Origin: Marinobacter salsuginis | GTDB lineage: Bacteria; Pseudomonadota; Gammaproteobacteria; Pseudomonadales; Oleiphilaceae | Assembly: GCF_009617755.1 (NCBI RefSeq) | Contig: NZ_BGZH01000001.1 | Span: forward strand, 2,046,001 to 2,110,000 | DNA length: 64,000 nt | Reading direction: 5' to 3' | Shown here: positions 1 to 9,301 of the stretch, piece by piece | How positions within the stretch are numbered: position 1 is the first letter of the stretch | Layout of the letters: each line of letters starts with the position of its first letter | The notes under the pieces: generated by a model | What the model was told of the DNA's origin: nothing | Databases searched by the model: none | Seen by the model: only the letters and a program-made list of their open reading frames with translations | Made by a program: the position numbers and the translations under genes

Positions 1-317
1 ATCCTTTCGTGATCTGGCCCGTCATCAACGAGGAACTCCTCAGCCTGGCCTTGGACTGCATTCCAGCAGAGGATCTGGAAACCCTCTTCCGCCGCCTGTT
101 ACGGAATGTCCGGGAGCACCGCAGTGGCTTCCCCGATCTGATTCGTTTCTTTCCCGGCGTCACCGATACCGAAAAGCGTTATGAAATGGTTGAAGTGAAA
201 GGTCCGGGCGATCGGCTGCAGGACCATCAGATACGTTGGCTCGAATTTTTTGCCGTTGAGGGTATCCCCGCCAGTGTCTGCTACGTGCGCTGGCAAGACG
301 ATGGGGTAATGGAATGA
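1..317 (+). CDS. FAN1-like VRR-NUC nuclease, C-terminal end (5' part outside window)
   Basis: The frame is open from the window edge, so only the last ~105 residues are seen. They match the VRR-NUC nuclease fold of FAN1-type enzymes: a catalytic E-x-K in EVKGPGDRLQDHQIRWL, followed by a strand ending VCYVRW. Family knowledge: bacterial FAN1 proteins are structure-specific nucleases that act on flap or crosslinked DNA. A GTG at 9 could pose as a start, but codons before it are open and the domain would be truncated, so it is treated as internal. The stop overlaps the ATG of the following helicase (ATGA type), which implies translational coupling and a shared DNA-repair role. Confidence 0.85.
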   Translation, partial: PFVIWPVINEELLSLALDCIPAEDLETLFRRLLRNVREHRSGFPDLIRFFPGVTDTEKRYEMVEVKGPGDRLQDHQIRWLEFFAVEGIPASVCYVRWQDDGVME

Positions 318-2593
318 CGCTGAAGGTAGCCGTCCGAACCCTGTGCGAATTTGCCGCGCGCAGGGGCGATCTGGACTTCCGCTACACCCCGGCTCCCAGT
401 GCCGAAGAGGGCATCGCCGGCCACCAGGCAATACAATCCCGTCGCGGCTATGGCTATAAAAGCGAGTATTTACTGACTGGTGAATGCCTGGGGTTATTGC
501 TTTCCGGGCGCGCCGATATCTACAACCCGCACCGCGGCCGGCTAGAGGAGATCAAGACCCATCGCGGTGACTTGTCCCGGATCCGTGAGCATCAGCGAGC
601 GCTCCACCGGGCCCAGTTGCGAGCCTACGGCGCGCTTTTGTGTCGACAGGAAAACGTCAAAACCCTGGAGCTGGCGCTGATCTATTACGACACCGGCAGG
701 GACAAGGAAACACCGGTGGTGGAGACCGCCAGTGCCGATGAGCTCTGGCAGGAACTGGAAACCCTATGCGGTCAATACAAGGCCTGGGCGGAACAGGAAG
801 AGCATCACCGCGAACAGCGCAATGCGCTGCTCGCCGGCCTTGCCTTTCCCTTCCCCGAATTTCGTCCCAGGCAACGCCAGCTGGCGGAGACGGTATACAA
901 GAACGCGGTAAAGTCCGGCACTCTGCTTCTGGAAGCCCCGACCGGCCTGGGCAAGACCCTCGGCACCCTGTTTCCGGCGCTGATGGCCATGCCCTCTGCC
1001 GGACAGGACCGACTGTTCTATCTCACCTGTCGCAATACTGCCCGTCAGCTGGCCATGGATGCGGTGGCTCGCCTGCGTTCGGCTCAAGCCGGCCCGACCT
1101 GGCCCCTGAGAACCCTGGAACTGGTCTCCAAAGACGACGCCTGCGAACATCCGGACAAAGCCTGTCATGGCGATTCCTGCCCACTGGCCAAAGGATTTTT
1201 CGACCGACTGCCGGATGCCCGGGCGGAAGCGGCCCAGACCGAAGGGATACTGGATCAGCACACGCTCGCGAAGATTGCTGCCGGTCACGATATCTGCCCG
1301 TATTTTCTGGCCCAGGAAATGGCGCGGTGGAGCGATGTAGTGATCGGTGACGTGAACCGGCTGTTTGATCAATCCGCCCTGCTCCATGGATTGATTCGCC
1401 AGAACAACTGGAAGGCCAGTGTACTGGTGGACGAGGCCCACAATCTGGTGGACCGGGGGCGGGGCATGTACTCGGTTCGGCTGGATCAGCAGCGTTTGCT
1501 GAGGATCAAGAAGACAGCGCCAAAACCGCTGAAGTCTGCGATCGACCGCACAGCCCGCGCCTGGCAGAGTCTCATCCGCGATCACCAGGCCGCGGATGAA
1601 ACCCCGGTGTTTCTGGAATCACTGCCAGCCCAGTTGCTGGGTGCGCTGCAGTCGATGGTCTCCAGCCTGACCGACTACCTGGCGGACAATCCGCCGGATT
1701 TGTCCCTGCAGGAACTGTTGTTTGAGAGTGTTGCCTTCATGAAGCTGGCCGACTCCTTTGGAGATCATTCCCTGTGTGAATTCCGGCGCGCCGGTCGGGG
1801 GCGGGCCAGCCTGACGATCCAGAATTTGATTCCGGCGGATTTCCTGCGGGAGCGGTTCGAGGCAGCGCATTCGGTTCTGCTTTTTTCCGCCACCCTGAGT
1901 CCCGGTGTTTACTACCGGGATTTGCTCGGGCTGCCTGAGGATTCGCGTTTTACCACGCTACCCAGTCCGTTCAGCGCAGACCAGTTGCAGGTGCACTTCA
2001 CGCCGGGAATTAGCACGCGCCAGGTTCATCGGGAGGCATCACTCAAACCCATCGCCGAGCTGATCGCCCGGCAGTTCACGGAGCGGCCCGGGCATTACCT
2101 GGCGTTTTTCAGCAGCTTCAAGTACGCGCAGCAGGTTAGTGATGCCCTGGCCCGGCAGGCGCCGGATATTCCCCAGCGGGCACAGGCGCCGGGCATGTCG
2201 CCGCAACAGAGAGCTGAGTTTCTGGCAGGTTTCAGGGAGCCGGGTGGCAGCGTGGCGTTCGCTGTTCTGGGTGGGGTGTTCAGCGAAGGCATCGATTTGC
2301 CCGGGGATCAGCTCATCGGGGCGTTTGTTGCGACCCTGGGCTTGCCACCGTTTGATGCCTGGCACGACATTCTCAAGGCTCGACTCGAACAGCGCTTTGG
2401 CGCCGGTTATGACTACACCTATCTGATTCCGGGCTTGCAGAAAGTGGCCCAGGCGGCCGGTCGGGTGATTCGCACCCCGGAGGACCGGGGTGTGATCTGG
2501 CTGATAGATGACCGTTTCCTCAGTTCGGGCATCAAGGGGTTGTTGCCCCGCTGGTGGTTCGACGAACCCCGCCAGAACGATCAGTACGCCTAA
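314..2593 (+). CDS. XPD/DinG-type Fe-S DNA helicase with N-terminal PD-(D/E)XK nuclease domain
   Basis: 759 residues. The N-terminal ~160 residues hold a RecB/Cas4-like nuclease core: GRAD with Asp68, E-x-K at 79-81, then a Q-x3-Y motif near 101-105. A superfamily 2 helicase follows, with Walker A EAPTGLGKT at 207-215 and DEAH at 373-376. Four cysteines (277, 284, 289, 328) lie between motifs I and II, the spacing expected of the XPD/DinG iron-sulfur cluster. The C-terminal part carries the helicase motifs near GGVFSEGIDLPGD and QAAGRVIRT. It likely unwinds 5'-3' and cuts DNA. It is coupled to the upstream VRR-NUC gene by a 4-base overlap. The last 62 bases overlap the convergent fruR gene. 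Confidence 0.9.
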   Translation: MTLKVAVRTLCEFAARRGDLDFRYTPAPSAEEGIAGHQAIQSRRGYGYKSEYLLTGECLGLLLSGRADIYNPHRGRLEEIKTHRGDLSRIREHQRALHRAQLRAYGALLCRQENVKTLELALIYYDTGRDKETPVVETASADELWQELETLCGQYKAWAEQEEHHREQRNALLAGLAFPFPEFRPRQRQLAETVYKNAVKSGTLLLEAPTGLGKTLGTLFPALMAMPSAGQDRLFYLTCRNTARQLAMDAVARLRSAQAGPTWPLRTLELVSKDDACEHPDKACHGDSCPLAKGFFDRLPDARAEAAQTEGILDQHTLAKIAAGHDICPYFLAQEMARWSDVVIGDVNRLFDQSALLHGLIRQNNWKASVLVDEAHNLVDRGRGMYSVRLDQQRLLRIKKTAPKPLKSAIDRTARAWQSLIRDHQAADETPVFLESLPAQLLGALQSMVSSLTDYLADNPPDLSLQELLFESVAFMKLADSFGDHSLCEFRRAGRGRASLTIQNLIPADFLRERFEAAHSVLLFSATLSPGVYYRDLLGLPEDSRFTTLPSPFSADQLQVHFTPGISTRQVHREASLKPIAELIARQFTERPGHYLAFFSSFKYAQQVSDALARQAPDIPQRAQAPGMSPQQRAEFLAGFREPGGSVAFAVLGGVFSEGIDLPGDQLIGAFVATLGLPPFDAWHDILKARLEQRFGAGYDYTYLIPGLQKVAQAAGRVIRTPEDRGVIWLIDDRFLSSGIKGLLPRWWFDEPRQNDQYA

Positions 2594-3566
2594 TCTTCAG
2601 AGTCCGGCTAATAACAACGGTGTCCACGGGACCTTCCTGTGTGACAGCTGAGAAGGCCTGTTCCAGGGTGGACCTGGCAATGGCCTCGTGATTCTGCGGT
2701 AAAGAGTTCACCGCCAGTGGGAGAAAGTCCAGAAGCCTGTCGTCGCCAAAAGTTGCAAGCTTCAGCGTCTCCGGTAGTCCATCCGGCTGTTCCAGAAGCA
2801 CGTCCAGGACCCCTTGCAGAAGGGTGTACGAGGCCGTAACCAGAGCATCCGGCAGACCATGCTCGCTCAGGATCCGCCGCATCATTTCTGCACCAGACGC
2901 GCGGTCGTAATGTCGGCCGCTCTCAACCCGGGCACGGGTACCGGCCTTATCGGCAGCGGCCAGAAAACCTGCTCGACGTTCCTGGGTCATGGCAATCTCC
3001 GGTACGGCATCGAGCCAGGCGATACTGGCGGTTCCTGAATCCAACACCGAACGGGTCAGGATTTCAGCAGCCGCGTGGTTATCGCTCACCACGCAACGGA
3101 TTTCATCGGGTGACTGCGCCCGATCAACAGCGATCACTGGTAGACCCTCTTTCTGTAATTGTCGATAGAAAGGGTCATCCCCGGCCAGGGCGCTGGCAAC
3201 AATGAGCGCGTCGCAGCGTCTGGCTCTCAGCGCGCGGGCCAGGGACTTTTCCGTCTCGGGATCGTCATCGGAGCCTGCAATCAGGAGCTGGTAGCCTTTT
3301 GCCCTCGCACCCTGCTCGAGCAGCTTGGCCAGCCTGGCATAACTCGTGTTCTCAAGGTCCGGCAGTATAAAGCCCAGAGTCCGGCTGGCGCCGCCTCGCA
3401 GGGCGGCGGCCTGGGTGTCCACCTGAAAATTCTGCTCACGAGCCACCGCCAGCACTTTCTCGATGGTGTCCGGCTTGATGCGCCGGGCAGCCCCCTGGCC
3501 GTTGATGACATAGCTGGCGGTGGTTCTTGAAACGCCGGCAAGCCGGGCAAGTTCCGCAAGGGTCAT
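2532..3566 (-). CDS. fruR: LacI-family fructose repressor FruR/Cra
   Basis: 344 residues from the ATG at 3566. The start was chosen because MTLAELARLAGVSRTTASY aligns with the N-terminus of Cra/FruR and a GGAG lies 9 bases upstream; longer in-frame extensions lack family similarity. It has a helix-turn-helix then a periplasmic-binding-protein-like effector domain (GFILPDLENTSYARLAKLLE, LATFGDDRLLDFL). Family knowledge: FruR represses fru genes and is released by fructose 1-phosphate or fructose 1,6-bisphosphate. It is divergent from fruBKA with a candidate operator between. The 3' end overlaps the convergent helicase gene by 62 bases, and the last ~15 residues are an unusual tail. Confidence 0.93.
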   Translation of the reverse strand: MTLAELARLAGVSRTTASYVINGQGAARRIKPDTIEKVLAVAREQNFQVDTQAAALRGGASRTLGFILPDLENTSYARLAKLLEQGARAKGYQLLIAGSDDDPETEKSLARALRARRCDALIVASALAGDDPFYRQLQKEGLPVIAVDRAQSPDEIRCVVSDNHAAAEILTRSVLDSGTASIAWLDAVPEIAMTQERRAGFLAAADKAGTRARVESGRHYDRASGAEMMRRILSEHGLPDALVTASYTLLQGVLDVLLEQPDGLPETLKLATFGDDRLLDFLPLAVNSLPQNHEAIARSTLEQAFSAVTQEGPVDTVVISRTLKIRRTDRSGGVRRTTSGATTP

Positions 3567-3635
3567 GGACGACAGCTCCGATAAAAAGATTGCTTGATTT
3601 CTGATCATATCTGTTTCATCATCGATTTTAAGCAT

Positions 3636-3651
3636 GCTGACACGATTCAGC
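3636..3651. promoter_or_regulatory. Candidate FruR/Cra operator
   Basis: A 16-base inverted repeat (GCTGACACGATTCAGC) lies between the divergent fruR and fruBKA genes. Only the two paired central-flank positions break perfect symmetry. It resembles the enterobacterial Cra consensus (TGAAWCGWTTCA type). Position, 70 bases from the fruR start and 49 from the fruB start, fits autoregulation plus repression of fruBKA. Binding is inferred. Confidence 0.6.
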
Positions 3652-3699
3652 AAACAAAAACAGATGCGCACCATCAAAACAAAAAGCGAGGCACACATT

Positions 3700-6531
3700 A
3701 TGCTGACGCTGACTGCCAATGACGTTCGCCTGGGTGCAACTGCCGATGACTGGCAGGACGCGCTGCAACAGGCTGCTCGGGACCTTGAGAGCGCTGGCCG
3801 GACCTCTTCGGAATACCTGGCCGGAATGAGCGCCCGTGAACAGCAATCTTCCACGGTACTGGGCAACGGCATTGCTATTCCCCACGGCACACCGGAAAGC
3901 CGGAATGCAGTTCTGAACACCGGTATCCGTATTCTTCAGTTCCCCGAGGGGATCACCTGGCACGATGGTGCGCGGGTGTATGTGCTGGTTGCGATTGCGG
4001 CCCAGTCCGATGAGCACCTGGATATTCTCCGGCATTTGACCCGTGTACTGGATAAGCCAGGGCTGGCTGAGAAGTTGGGTCACGCCTCGGATGCCGCGGA
4101 ACTGGTTGCCCTGCTCTCCAAAGCGCCGGCGGTTGCCAAATGCGATACGGAGACTCTCTGTCTCGGTATTGATGCATCTACCCCTAATGAACTGGCCCTG
4201 ATTGCTGCTGCGCGTCTGCAGAGTTTGCGATGCGTAGACACAGATTTTCTGGCCAGCATTATCGGCCAACCGCCAGTGGATCTCGGGGAGGGGTTCTGGC
4301 TGACGCATCACACCGTTGGTGCCAGGCGTCCGACCCTGTCATTGGCAACTCCAAAGCGGCCAAGCTCGGAACTCCGGGGTGTTTTCTGCCTGGCGGGGCC
4401 CGGTGATGAGTGCCATGACCTGCTGGAGCGAATAGATAACTTCCTTGCTCGTAACGAGCCGATTGACGGGCTGAATGCGGAGGCAGTGCTGGCGAGGCTG
4501 TCCGGTGAAGCCGCCGATGCGGTTACCGCTAAAGTGACCCTCTTGAATACCCACGGCCTTCACGCACGGCCCGCCAAGCAACTCGTCCAGGAGGCTCGTC
4601 GCCACAATGCCAGCATTCGCCTGCGTCTTCTCGAAGGCGACGGCAGTGCGGTCTCTGCAACCAGTCTGACCCGGGTGATTGGCCTGGGCGCCCGCAGGGG
4701 CCAGACCCTGCTGCTTTCAGCGACTGGCGACGAGGCACGTCAAGCCATCGCGGCACTGACGAAAGCCATTGATGAGGGGCTGGGCGAGACAGTCGCTCCG
4801 CTGCAATCAGCGGAACAGCGGATGGTGGTGCCTGAAGCTGAGCCAGCTCGGGAACTGACAGATGATCAGCCCCTGAAAGCTGTTGCAGCCTCACCCGGAC
4901 TGGCCCTCGCATCGGCCTTCGTGATGCGCCAGCCCAAACTCAGGTACGAGCAGTCTGCCGAAGACAGCGAGCAACAGATCCAGCGTCTCAATCAGGCCAT
5001 TGACGATGCCGATGGCCAGCTTCGTACCCTGATCCGGCAGGCGGAAGGCGGTGAAGCGGCGCCCATACTCTCGGTTCACGTTGAAATGCTTCAGGACGAA
5101 GACCTCTATCAGGCAACGCTGGAAGCGATTAATGAAGGCACGTCTGCCGAGGCGGGCTGGTGGAGAGCCATTGATACCGCAGCCCGGGCCCAGGAAGCCC
5201 TGGCAGACCGGTTGCTGGCGGAGCGCGCAGCGGATTTGCGGGATGTCGGCCGTCGGGTGTTGGCCAATCTGTGCGGCGTGACAATGCCGACTCCGCCTGA
5301 TGCCCCGTATATTCTGGTGGCCGACGATCTCGGGCCTTCCGATGTCGCCCGCCTGGATACCTCTCGCGTGCGCGGTCTCGTTACTGCCCGAGGCGGCGCA
5401 ACCTCCCATAGCGCGATACTGGCACGTGCCCTTGGTTTGCCAGCGGTCGTCGGTGCTGGTGAATCCATACTCGCCATCGCGGACGGAGCGGACCTCGTTG
5501 TGGATGGTGAACGGGGCTGTGTGGTGCCGAACCCGGGTGTCGAGCGGTGCGACAAGATACGCCGCCGCCTGCAACAACTTGAAGCCCTGCAGGCCCAGGC
5601 CCACGAGAACCGCAACCAGCCTGCCACTACCGAAGACGGTCACACCGTTCAGGTGGGTGCCAACCTTGGCAATACAGCCCACACTCCGGATGCGGTGGAC
5701 CGCGGCGCAGACGGTGTCGGCCTGCTTCGTACCGAGTTCATCTTCATGGCTCATCCGGAGGCGCCGGATCTGGCGACTCAGGTACGTGAATATCAGCACG
5801 CATTTGATGCCCTTAACGGCCTGCCTCTGGTGGCCCGCACCCTGGATGTGGGGGGCGACAAGCCGCTGGATTACTGGCCTTTGCCCCAGGAAGACAACCC
5901 GTTTCTGGGCATGCGTGGTATTCGATTGTCTTTGACCCGCCCGGACATCCTGGAAACCCAGGTCAGGGCCCTGCTGACTGCGGCAGGTGATCGCCCCCTT
6001 CGCATCATGTTCCCCATGGTCAAGGATCTTGAGGAGTTCCGAGCGGCCAGGGCCATTGTTTCAAAGGTCCAGAGCGAGGTGTTGGCCAATGACGTTCAGG
6101 TTGGCGTGATGATCGAAGTACCCTCCTGTGCCCTGCTGGCATCTACCCTGGCGCCGGAAGTGGATTTCTTTTCGGTCGGAACCAATGACCTGACCCAGTA
6201 CACTCTGGCCATCGATCGTGGTCACGGCCAGCTGTCAGCGGAATCGGATGGCTTACATCCTTCGGTACTGAAGCTGATCCGGATGACTGTGGAAGCCGCT
6301 CATGCTCACAATCGCTGGGTAGGTGTGTGCGGGGAACTGGCGTCTGATCCCCAGGCGATTCCGGTTCTGGTTGGGCTGGATGTAGACGAGCTGTCTGTGA
6401 CCAGTCGACGGGTACCCCTGGTTAAGGCCTGCATCCGTGGTCTGAACCTGGAAACAGCCCGACAACAGGCGGAAAAGGCTCTGTCGCTGGCAACCGCCTC
6501 AGAGGTACGCGATGCCCTGGAGGCCTGGTGA
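3700..6531 (+). CDS. fruB: PTS fructose multiphosphoryl transfer protein (EIIA-Fru / HPr / EI fusion)
   Basis: 943 residues from the ATG at 3700, preceded by GAGG at 8 bases; an ATG at 3634 would fall inside the operator, so it is rejected. Domain order: EIIA-Fru (phospho-His62 in GIAIPHGTPES), a linker, HPr (His288 in THGLHARPAK), and enzyme I (His570 in GGATSHSAILA, PEP-site Cys877 in GVCGEL). The protein passes phosphate from PEP through EI, HPr and EIIA to the EIIB domain of FruA. This fusion makes the fructose system independent of a general EI and HPr. The stop codon overlaps the fruK ATG by one base. Confidence 0.96.
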   Translation: MLTLTANDVRLGATADDWQDALQQAARDLESAGRTSSEYLAGMSAREQQSSTVLGNGIAIPHGTPESRNAVLNTGIRILQFPEGITWHDGARVYVLVAIAAQSDEHLDILRHLTRVLDKPGLAEKLGHASDAAELVALLSKAPAVAKCDTETLCLGIDASTPNELALIAAARLQSLRCVDTDFLASIIGQPPVDLGEGFWLTHHTVGARRPTLSLATPKRPSSELRGVFCLAGPGDECHDLLERIDNFLARNEPIDGLNAEAVLARLSGEAADAVTAKVTLLNTHGLHARPAKQLVQEARRHNASIRLRLLEGDGSAVSATSLTRVIGLGARRGQTLLLSATGDEARQAIAALTKAIDEGLGETVAPLQSAEQRMVVPEAEPARELTDDQPLKAVAASPGLALASAFVMRQPKLRYEQSAEDSEQQIQRLNQAIDDADGQLRTLIRQAEGGEAAPILSVHVEMLQDEDLYQATLEAINEGTSAEAGWWRAIDTAARAQEALADRLLAERAADLRDVGRRVLANLCGVTMPTPPDAPYILVADDLGPSDVARLDTSRVRGLVTARGGATSHSAILARALGLPAVVGAGESILAIADGADLVVDGERGCVVPNPGVERCDKIRRRLQQLEALQAQAHENRNQPATTEDGHTVQVGANLGNTAHTPDAVDRGADGVGLLRTEFIFMAHPEAPDLATQVREYQHAFDALNGLPLVARTLDVGGDKPLDYWPLPQEDNPFLGMRGIRLSLTRPDILETQVRALLTAAGDRPLRIMFPMVKDLEEFRAARAIVSKVQSEVLANDVQVGVMIEVPSCALLASTLAPEVDFFSVGTNDLTQYTLAIDRGHGQLSAESDGLHPSVLKLIRMTVEAAHAHNRWVGVCGELASDPQAIPVLVGLDVDELSVTSRRVPLVKACIRGLNLETARQQAEKALSLATASEVRDALEAW

Positions 6532-7496
6532 TGGCGCGTATCCTGACAATCACCCTGAATCCGGCCCTCGACCTCAGCGTTGAAACGCCGCCCCTCACCC
6601 TCGGAGAAGTTAACAGAACGGGTCATACCCTGATTGAGCCGGCTGGGAAAGGCATCAATGTGGCCCGGGTGCTGGCCCGTCTGGGGCACTCGGTCACCGT
6701 GGCAGGACTGTTGGGTGACGCTAATCCCGGGCCCTTTGAACGTCTGTTTGAGGCGGAAGGCCTCGAGGACCGTTTTGTCCGTGTTCCTGGCCGAAACCGA
6801 ATCAATATCAAGATTGCTGAGGCCGGCGGACGGGTGACTGATCTGAATGGCCCAGGTTTCCGCGCGCCGGAAACTGCCCTCCAGAGTCTTGAAGATCGCC
6901 TGGAATCGCTGCTGCCGGAGTGTGACGTGGTTGTCATCGGTGGCAGCTTGCCAGACGGCTTTTTGCCTTCTGGCGTGGCGGAACTCGTTCAGCAGGCGTC
7001 CGAGGCAGGCAAGCCGGTATGGCTGGATACCAGTGGCGAGGGACTAAAAGCGGGTATCGAGGCGGGACCGTTTGCTATCAAGCCTAATACGGATGAGCTG
7101 GCTGGCTGGGCCGGCCTGCCCATAAACGATGTGGCAGCCGTGGAAACGACCGTTGCCCGCCTGCGCACTCACGGCGTGTCGCACGTGGTGGTGTCCATGG
7201 GTGCAGATGGCGTGTTGTGGTCATCGCCGAGCGGCCTCTTGAGATCCCGGGTGCCTCCGGTCTCGCTGGTCAGCACCGTTGGTGCCGGCGACACCTTGCT
7301 GGCAGGGATGCTTCATGGCGTACTTGGTGGCGAGCGTGATGAAGCAGTTCTGCGGTACGCGACAGCCTTGTCTGCCGAATGCGTGCAACACATTGGTGTC
7401 GGAGACCCTGAGGCACCGGACTTTCCTTCCCTTCTCCAACAAACCCGGGTGCAGCCTTGGCCTGGGCAAAATAACACCGGAGAGATACGGTTATGA
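6531..7496 (+). CDS. fruK: 1-phosphofructokinase
   Basis: 321 residues, PfkB/ribokinase family. Visible motifs are ITLNPALDLSV at the N-terminus, the substrate-binding PAGKGINVAR, and the C-terminal ATP/anion-hole signature TVGAGDTLLAGML with the catalytic Asp. It phosphorylates fructose 1-phosphate, the product of PTS import, to fructose 1,6-bisphosphate. The ATG at 6531 shares one base with the fruB stop; an in-frame GTG three bases earlier is possible but less likely. The stop overlaps the fruA start by 4 bases, so fruBKA is a translationally coupled operon. Confidence 0.96.
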   Translation: MARILTITLNPALDLSVETPPLTLGEVNRTGHTLIEPAGKGINVARVLARLGHSVTVAGLLGDANPGPFERLFEAEGLEDRFVRVPGRNRINIKIAEAGGRVTDLNGPGFRAPETALQSLEDRLESLLPECDVVVIGGSLPDGFLPSGVAELVQQASEAGKPVWLDTSGEGLKAGIEAGPFAIKPNTDELAGWAGLPINDVAAVETTVARLRTHGVSHVVVSMGADGVLWSSPSGLLRSRVPPVSLVSTVGAGDTLLAGMLHGVLGGERDEAVLRYATALSAECVQHIGVGDPEAPDFPSLLQQTRVQPWPGQNNTGEIRL

Positions 7497-9256
7497 ATCT
7501 GATCATTGTGACTGCCTGCCCGCAGGGCGTGGCAACCCGTTTTTTGGCCGCCCGCGCCCTGGAGCGGGCGGCGAACCGGCGTGGCTGGTCCGTGACTACC
7601 GATACTCGCGGTCCGGATGGTAAAGCGAACAGCAAGCCCAGCGACGAAACAATCCGGCAGGCCGATTTGGTTATTGCAGCGGTCGGCGTCCCGGTCGATC
7701 TCGACGCGTACGCGGGCAAACGCCTGCTACAGATTCCGGTCACGGCCGCGCTCCCTGATCCCGATGCTGTGCTGGTCAAGGCCGAGTCAGAAGCAACACC
7801 CTGGGACCCGGCGAGCACCAGTCAGGAACCGGTGGGGTCAGCTTCGTCTTGCGGCAGCGCCGCCGGGAGTAAACGGATCGTTGCCGTTACTGCCTGTCCC
7901 ACTGGCGTCGCCCATACCTTTATGGCGGCAGAGGCACTGACCGCCGCGGCGCAATCCGCAGGCCACAAGATCCGCGTAGAAACCCAGGGCTCTGTCGGCG
8001 CCCAGGATCCGCTAACGGCGGAGGAAATTGCGGCGGCAGATGTGGTGATCCTGGCCTGTGATATTGAGGTAGATCCGGGTCGCTTCTCTGGCAAGCGGGT
8101 CTGGCGGACCTCGACCGGTGCCGCCCTGAAAAAACCAGCCGATGCCATCCACGACGCCCTCGAAGAAGCCGTGGTTCTGGACGCTGGCCAGAAGAAAACC
8201 TCGGGCACCTCCGGAAGTGGTGAGAAAAGAGGGCCTTACAAGCACCTGCTGACCGGCGTCTCCTTCATGCTGCCCATGGTGGTTGCTGGCGGTTTGCTGA
8301 TCGCCCTGTCCTTCGTGTTCGGGATTGAAGCGTTTCAGGAGGAAGGTACGTTGGCTGCCGCCCTGATGCAGATCGGTGGTGGCACCGCCTTCAAACTGAT
8401 GATTCCGTTGCTGGCCGGATACATTGCCTGGTCTATTGCCGACCGTCCCGGCCTGGCGCCGGGAATGATCGGTGGGTTTCTGGCGGGTGAACTGGGAGCT
8501 GGATTCCTCGGCGGTATTGTGGCGGGTTTCCTTGCTGGTTATGTCGCGCGCTTTATCAGCCAGAAACTGCCAATGCCGGAGAGCATCGAATCGCTGAAGC
8601 CCATTCTTATCATTCCTCTGTTCGCCAGCCTGGTGACAGGTCTGGGGATGATCTATGTGATCGGCGAGCCTATGGCCGCGATCATGGATGGTCTGACCGG
8701 CTTCCTTGAGAGCATGGGAACCACCAATGCGATCCTGCTGGGCGGCATTCTGGGCGCCATGATGTGCTTTGACCTGGGGGGGCCGGTTAACAAGGCTGCC
8801 TACACGTTTGGCGTTGGCCTGCTATCCGAGGGCAGTGGCGGCTCTGCACCCATGGCGGCCATTATGGCGGCGGGTATGGTGCCGGCCATTGGCATGGGCG
8901 TGGCTTCCTTTATCGCGCGCCGCAAGTTTGCAGAGGTGGAACGGCAGGCCGGTCGGGCTTCCTTCGTACTGGGTTTGTGCTTTATCTCTGAAGGTGCCAT
9001 TCCATTTATGGCAAAGGATCCTTTGCGGGTTATTCCAGTGTGCATGGTCGGAGGAGCAATAACCGGTGCCCTGTCGATGCTGTTTACCGTCAAGCTGATG
9101 GCACCACACGGTGGGCTGTTTGTGTTGGCCATTCCCAATGCGGTAAGTGCGGTGCTGCCCTATCTGATTGCGATTGCAGTGGGGTCCCTGGTAATCGGTT
9201 TCGGCTATGCACTGCTGAAAACCGGTAAGGCGGAAGTGGCGGCTGCAACAAGCTGA
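7493..9256 (+). CDS. fruA: PTS fructose transporter EIIBC component
   Basis: 587 residues. There are two EIIB-type domains. The first (residues 1-~100) has Cys9 in VTACPQGVAT. The second (~125-225) has Cys135 in VTACPTGVAHTFMAAEAL, the canonical phosphocysteine loop. A long EIIC membrane domain with about nine hydrophobic segments runs from ~245 to the end. The duplicated B domain (B'BC) is typical of bacterial FruA. It imports fructose and yields fructose 1-phosphate. It is the last gene of fruBKA, followed after 13 bases by a hairpin. Confidence 0.96.
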   Translation: MNLIIVTACPQGVATRFLAARALERAANRRGWSVTTDTRGPDGKANSKPSDETIRQADLVIAAVGVPVDLDAYAGKRLLQIPVTAALPDPDAVLVKAESEATPWDPASTSQEPVGSASSCGSAAGSKRIVAVTACPTGVAHTFMAAEALTAAAQSAGHKIRVETQGSVGAQDPLTAEEIAAADVVILACDIEVDPGRFSGKRVWRTSTGAALKKPADAIHDALEEAVVLDAGQKKTSGTSGSGEKRGPYKHLLTGVSFMLPMVVAGGLLIALSFVFGIEAFQEEGTLAAALMQIGGGTAFKLMIPLLAGYIAWSIADRPGLAPGMIGGFLAGELGAGFLGGIVAGFLAGYVARFISQKLPMPESIESLKPILIIPLFASLVTGLGMIYVIGEPMAAIMDGLTGFLESMGTTNAILLGGILGAMMCFDLGGPVNKAAYTFGVGLLSEGSGGSAPMAAIMAAGMVPAIGMGVASFIARRKFAEVERQAGRASFVLGLCFISEGAIPFMAKDPLRVIPVCMVGGAITGALSMLFTVKLMAPHGGLFVLAIPNAVSAVLPYLIAIAVGSLVIGFGYALLKTGKAEVAAATS

Positions 9257-9269
9257 ACCTTAACAAGCG

Positions 9270-9291
9270 AAGGCCCTCAACTGAGGGCCTT
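9270..9291. terminator. Hairpin terminator between fruA and the VOC gene
   Basis: A perfect 9-bp stem (AAGGCCCTC / GAGGGCCTT) with an AACT loop sits between the convergent ends of fruA and the VOC gene. The U-tract is weak on either strand, so it is probably a shared bidirectional stop signal. Confidence 0.7.
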
Positions 9292-9301
9292 CTGCATGCT
9301 G

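Noticed and set aside
2814-3530. Forward ORFs opposite fruR
   Set aside because: Shadows of a clear LacI-family gene with helix-turn-helix and effector domain.
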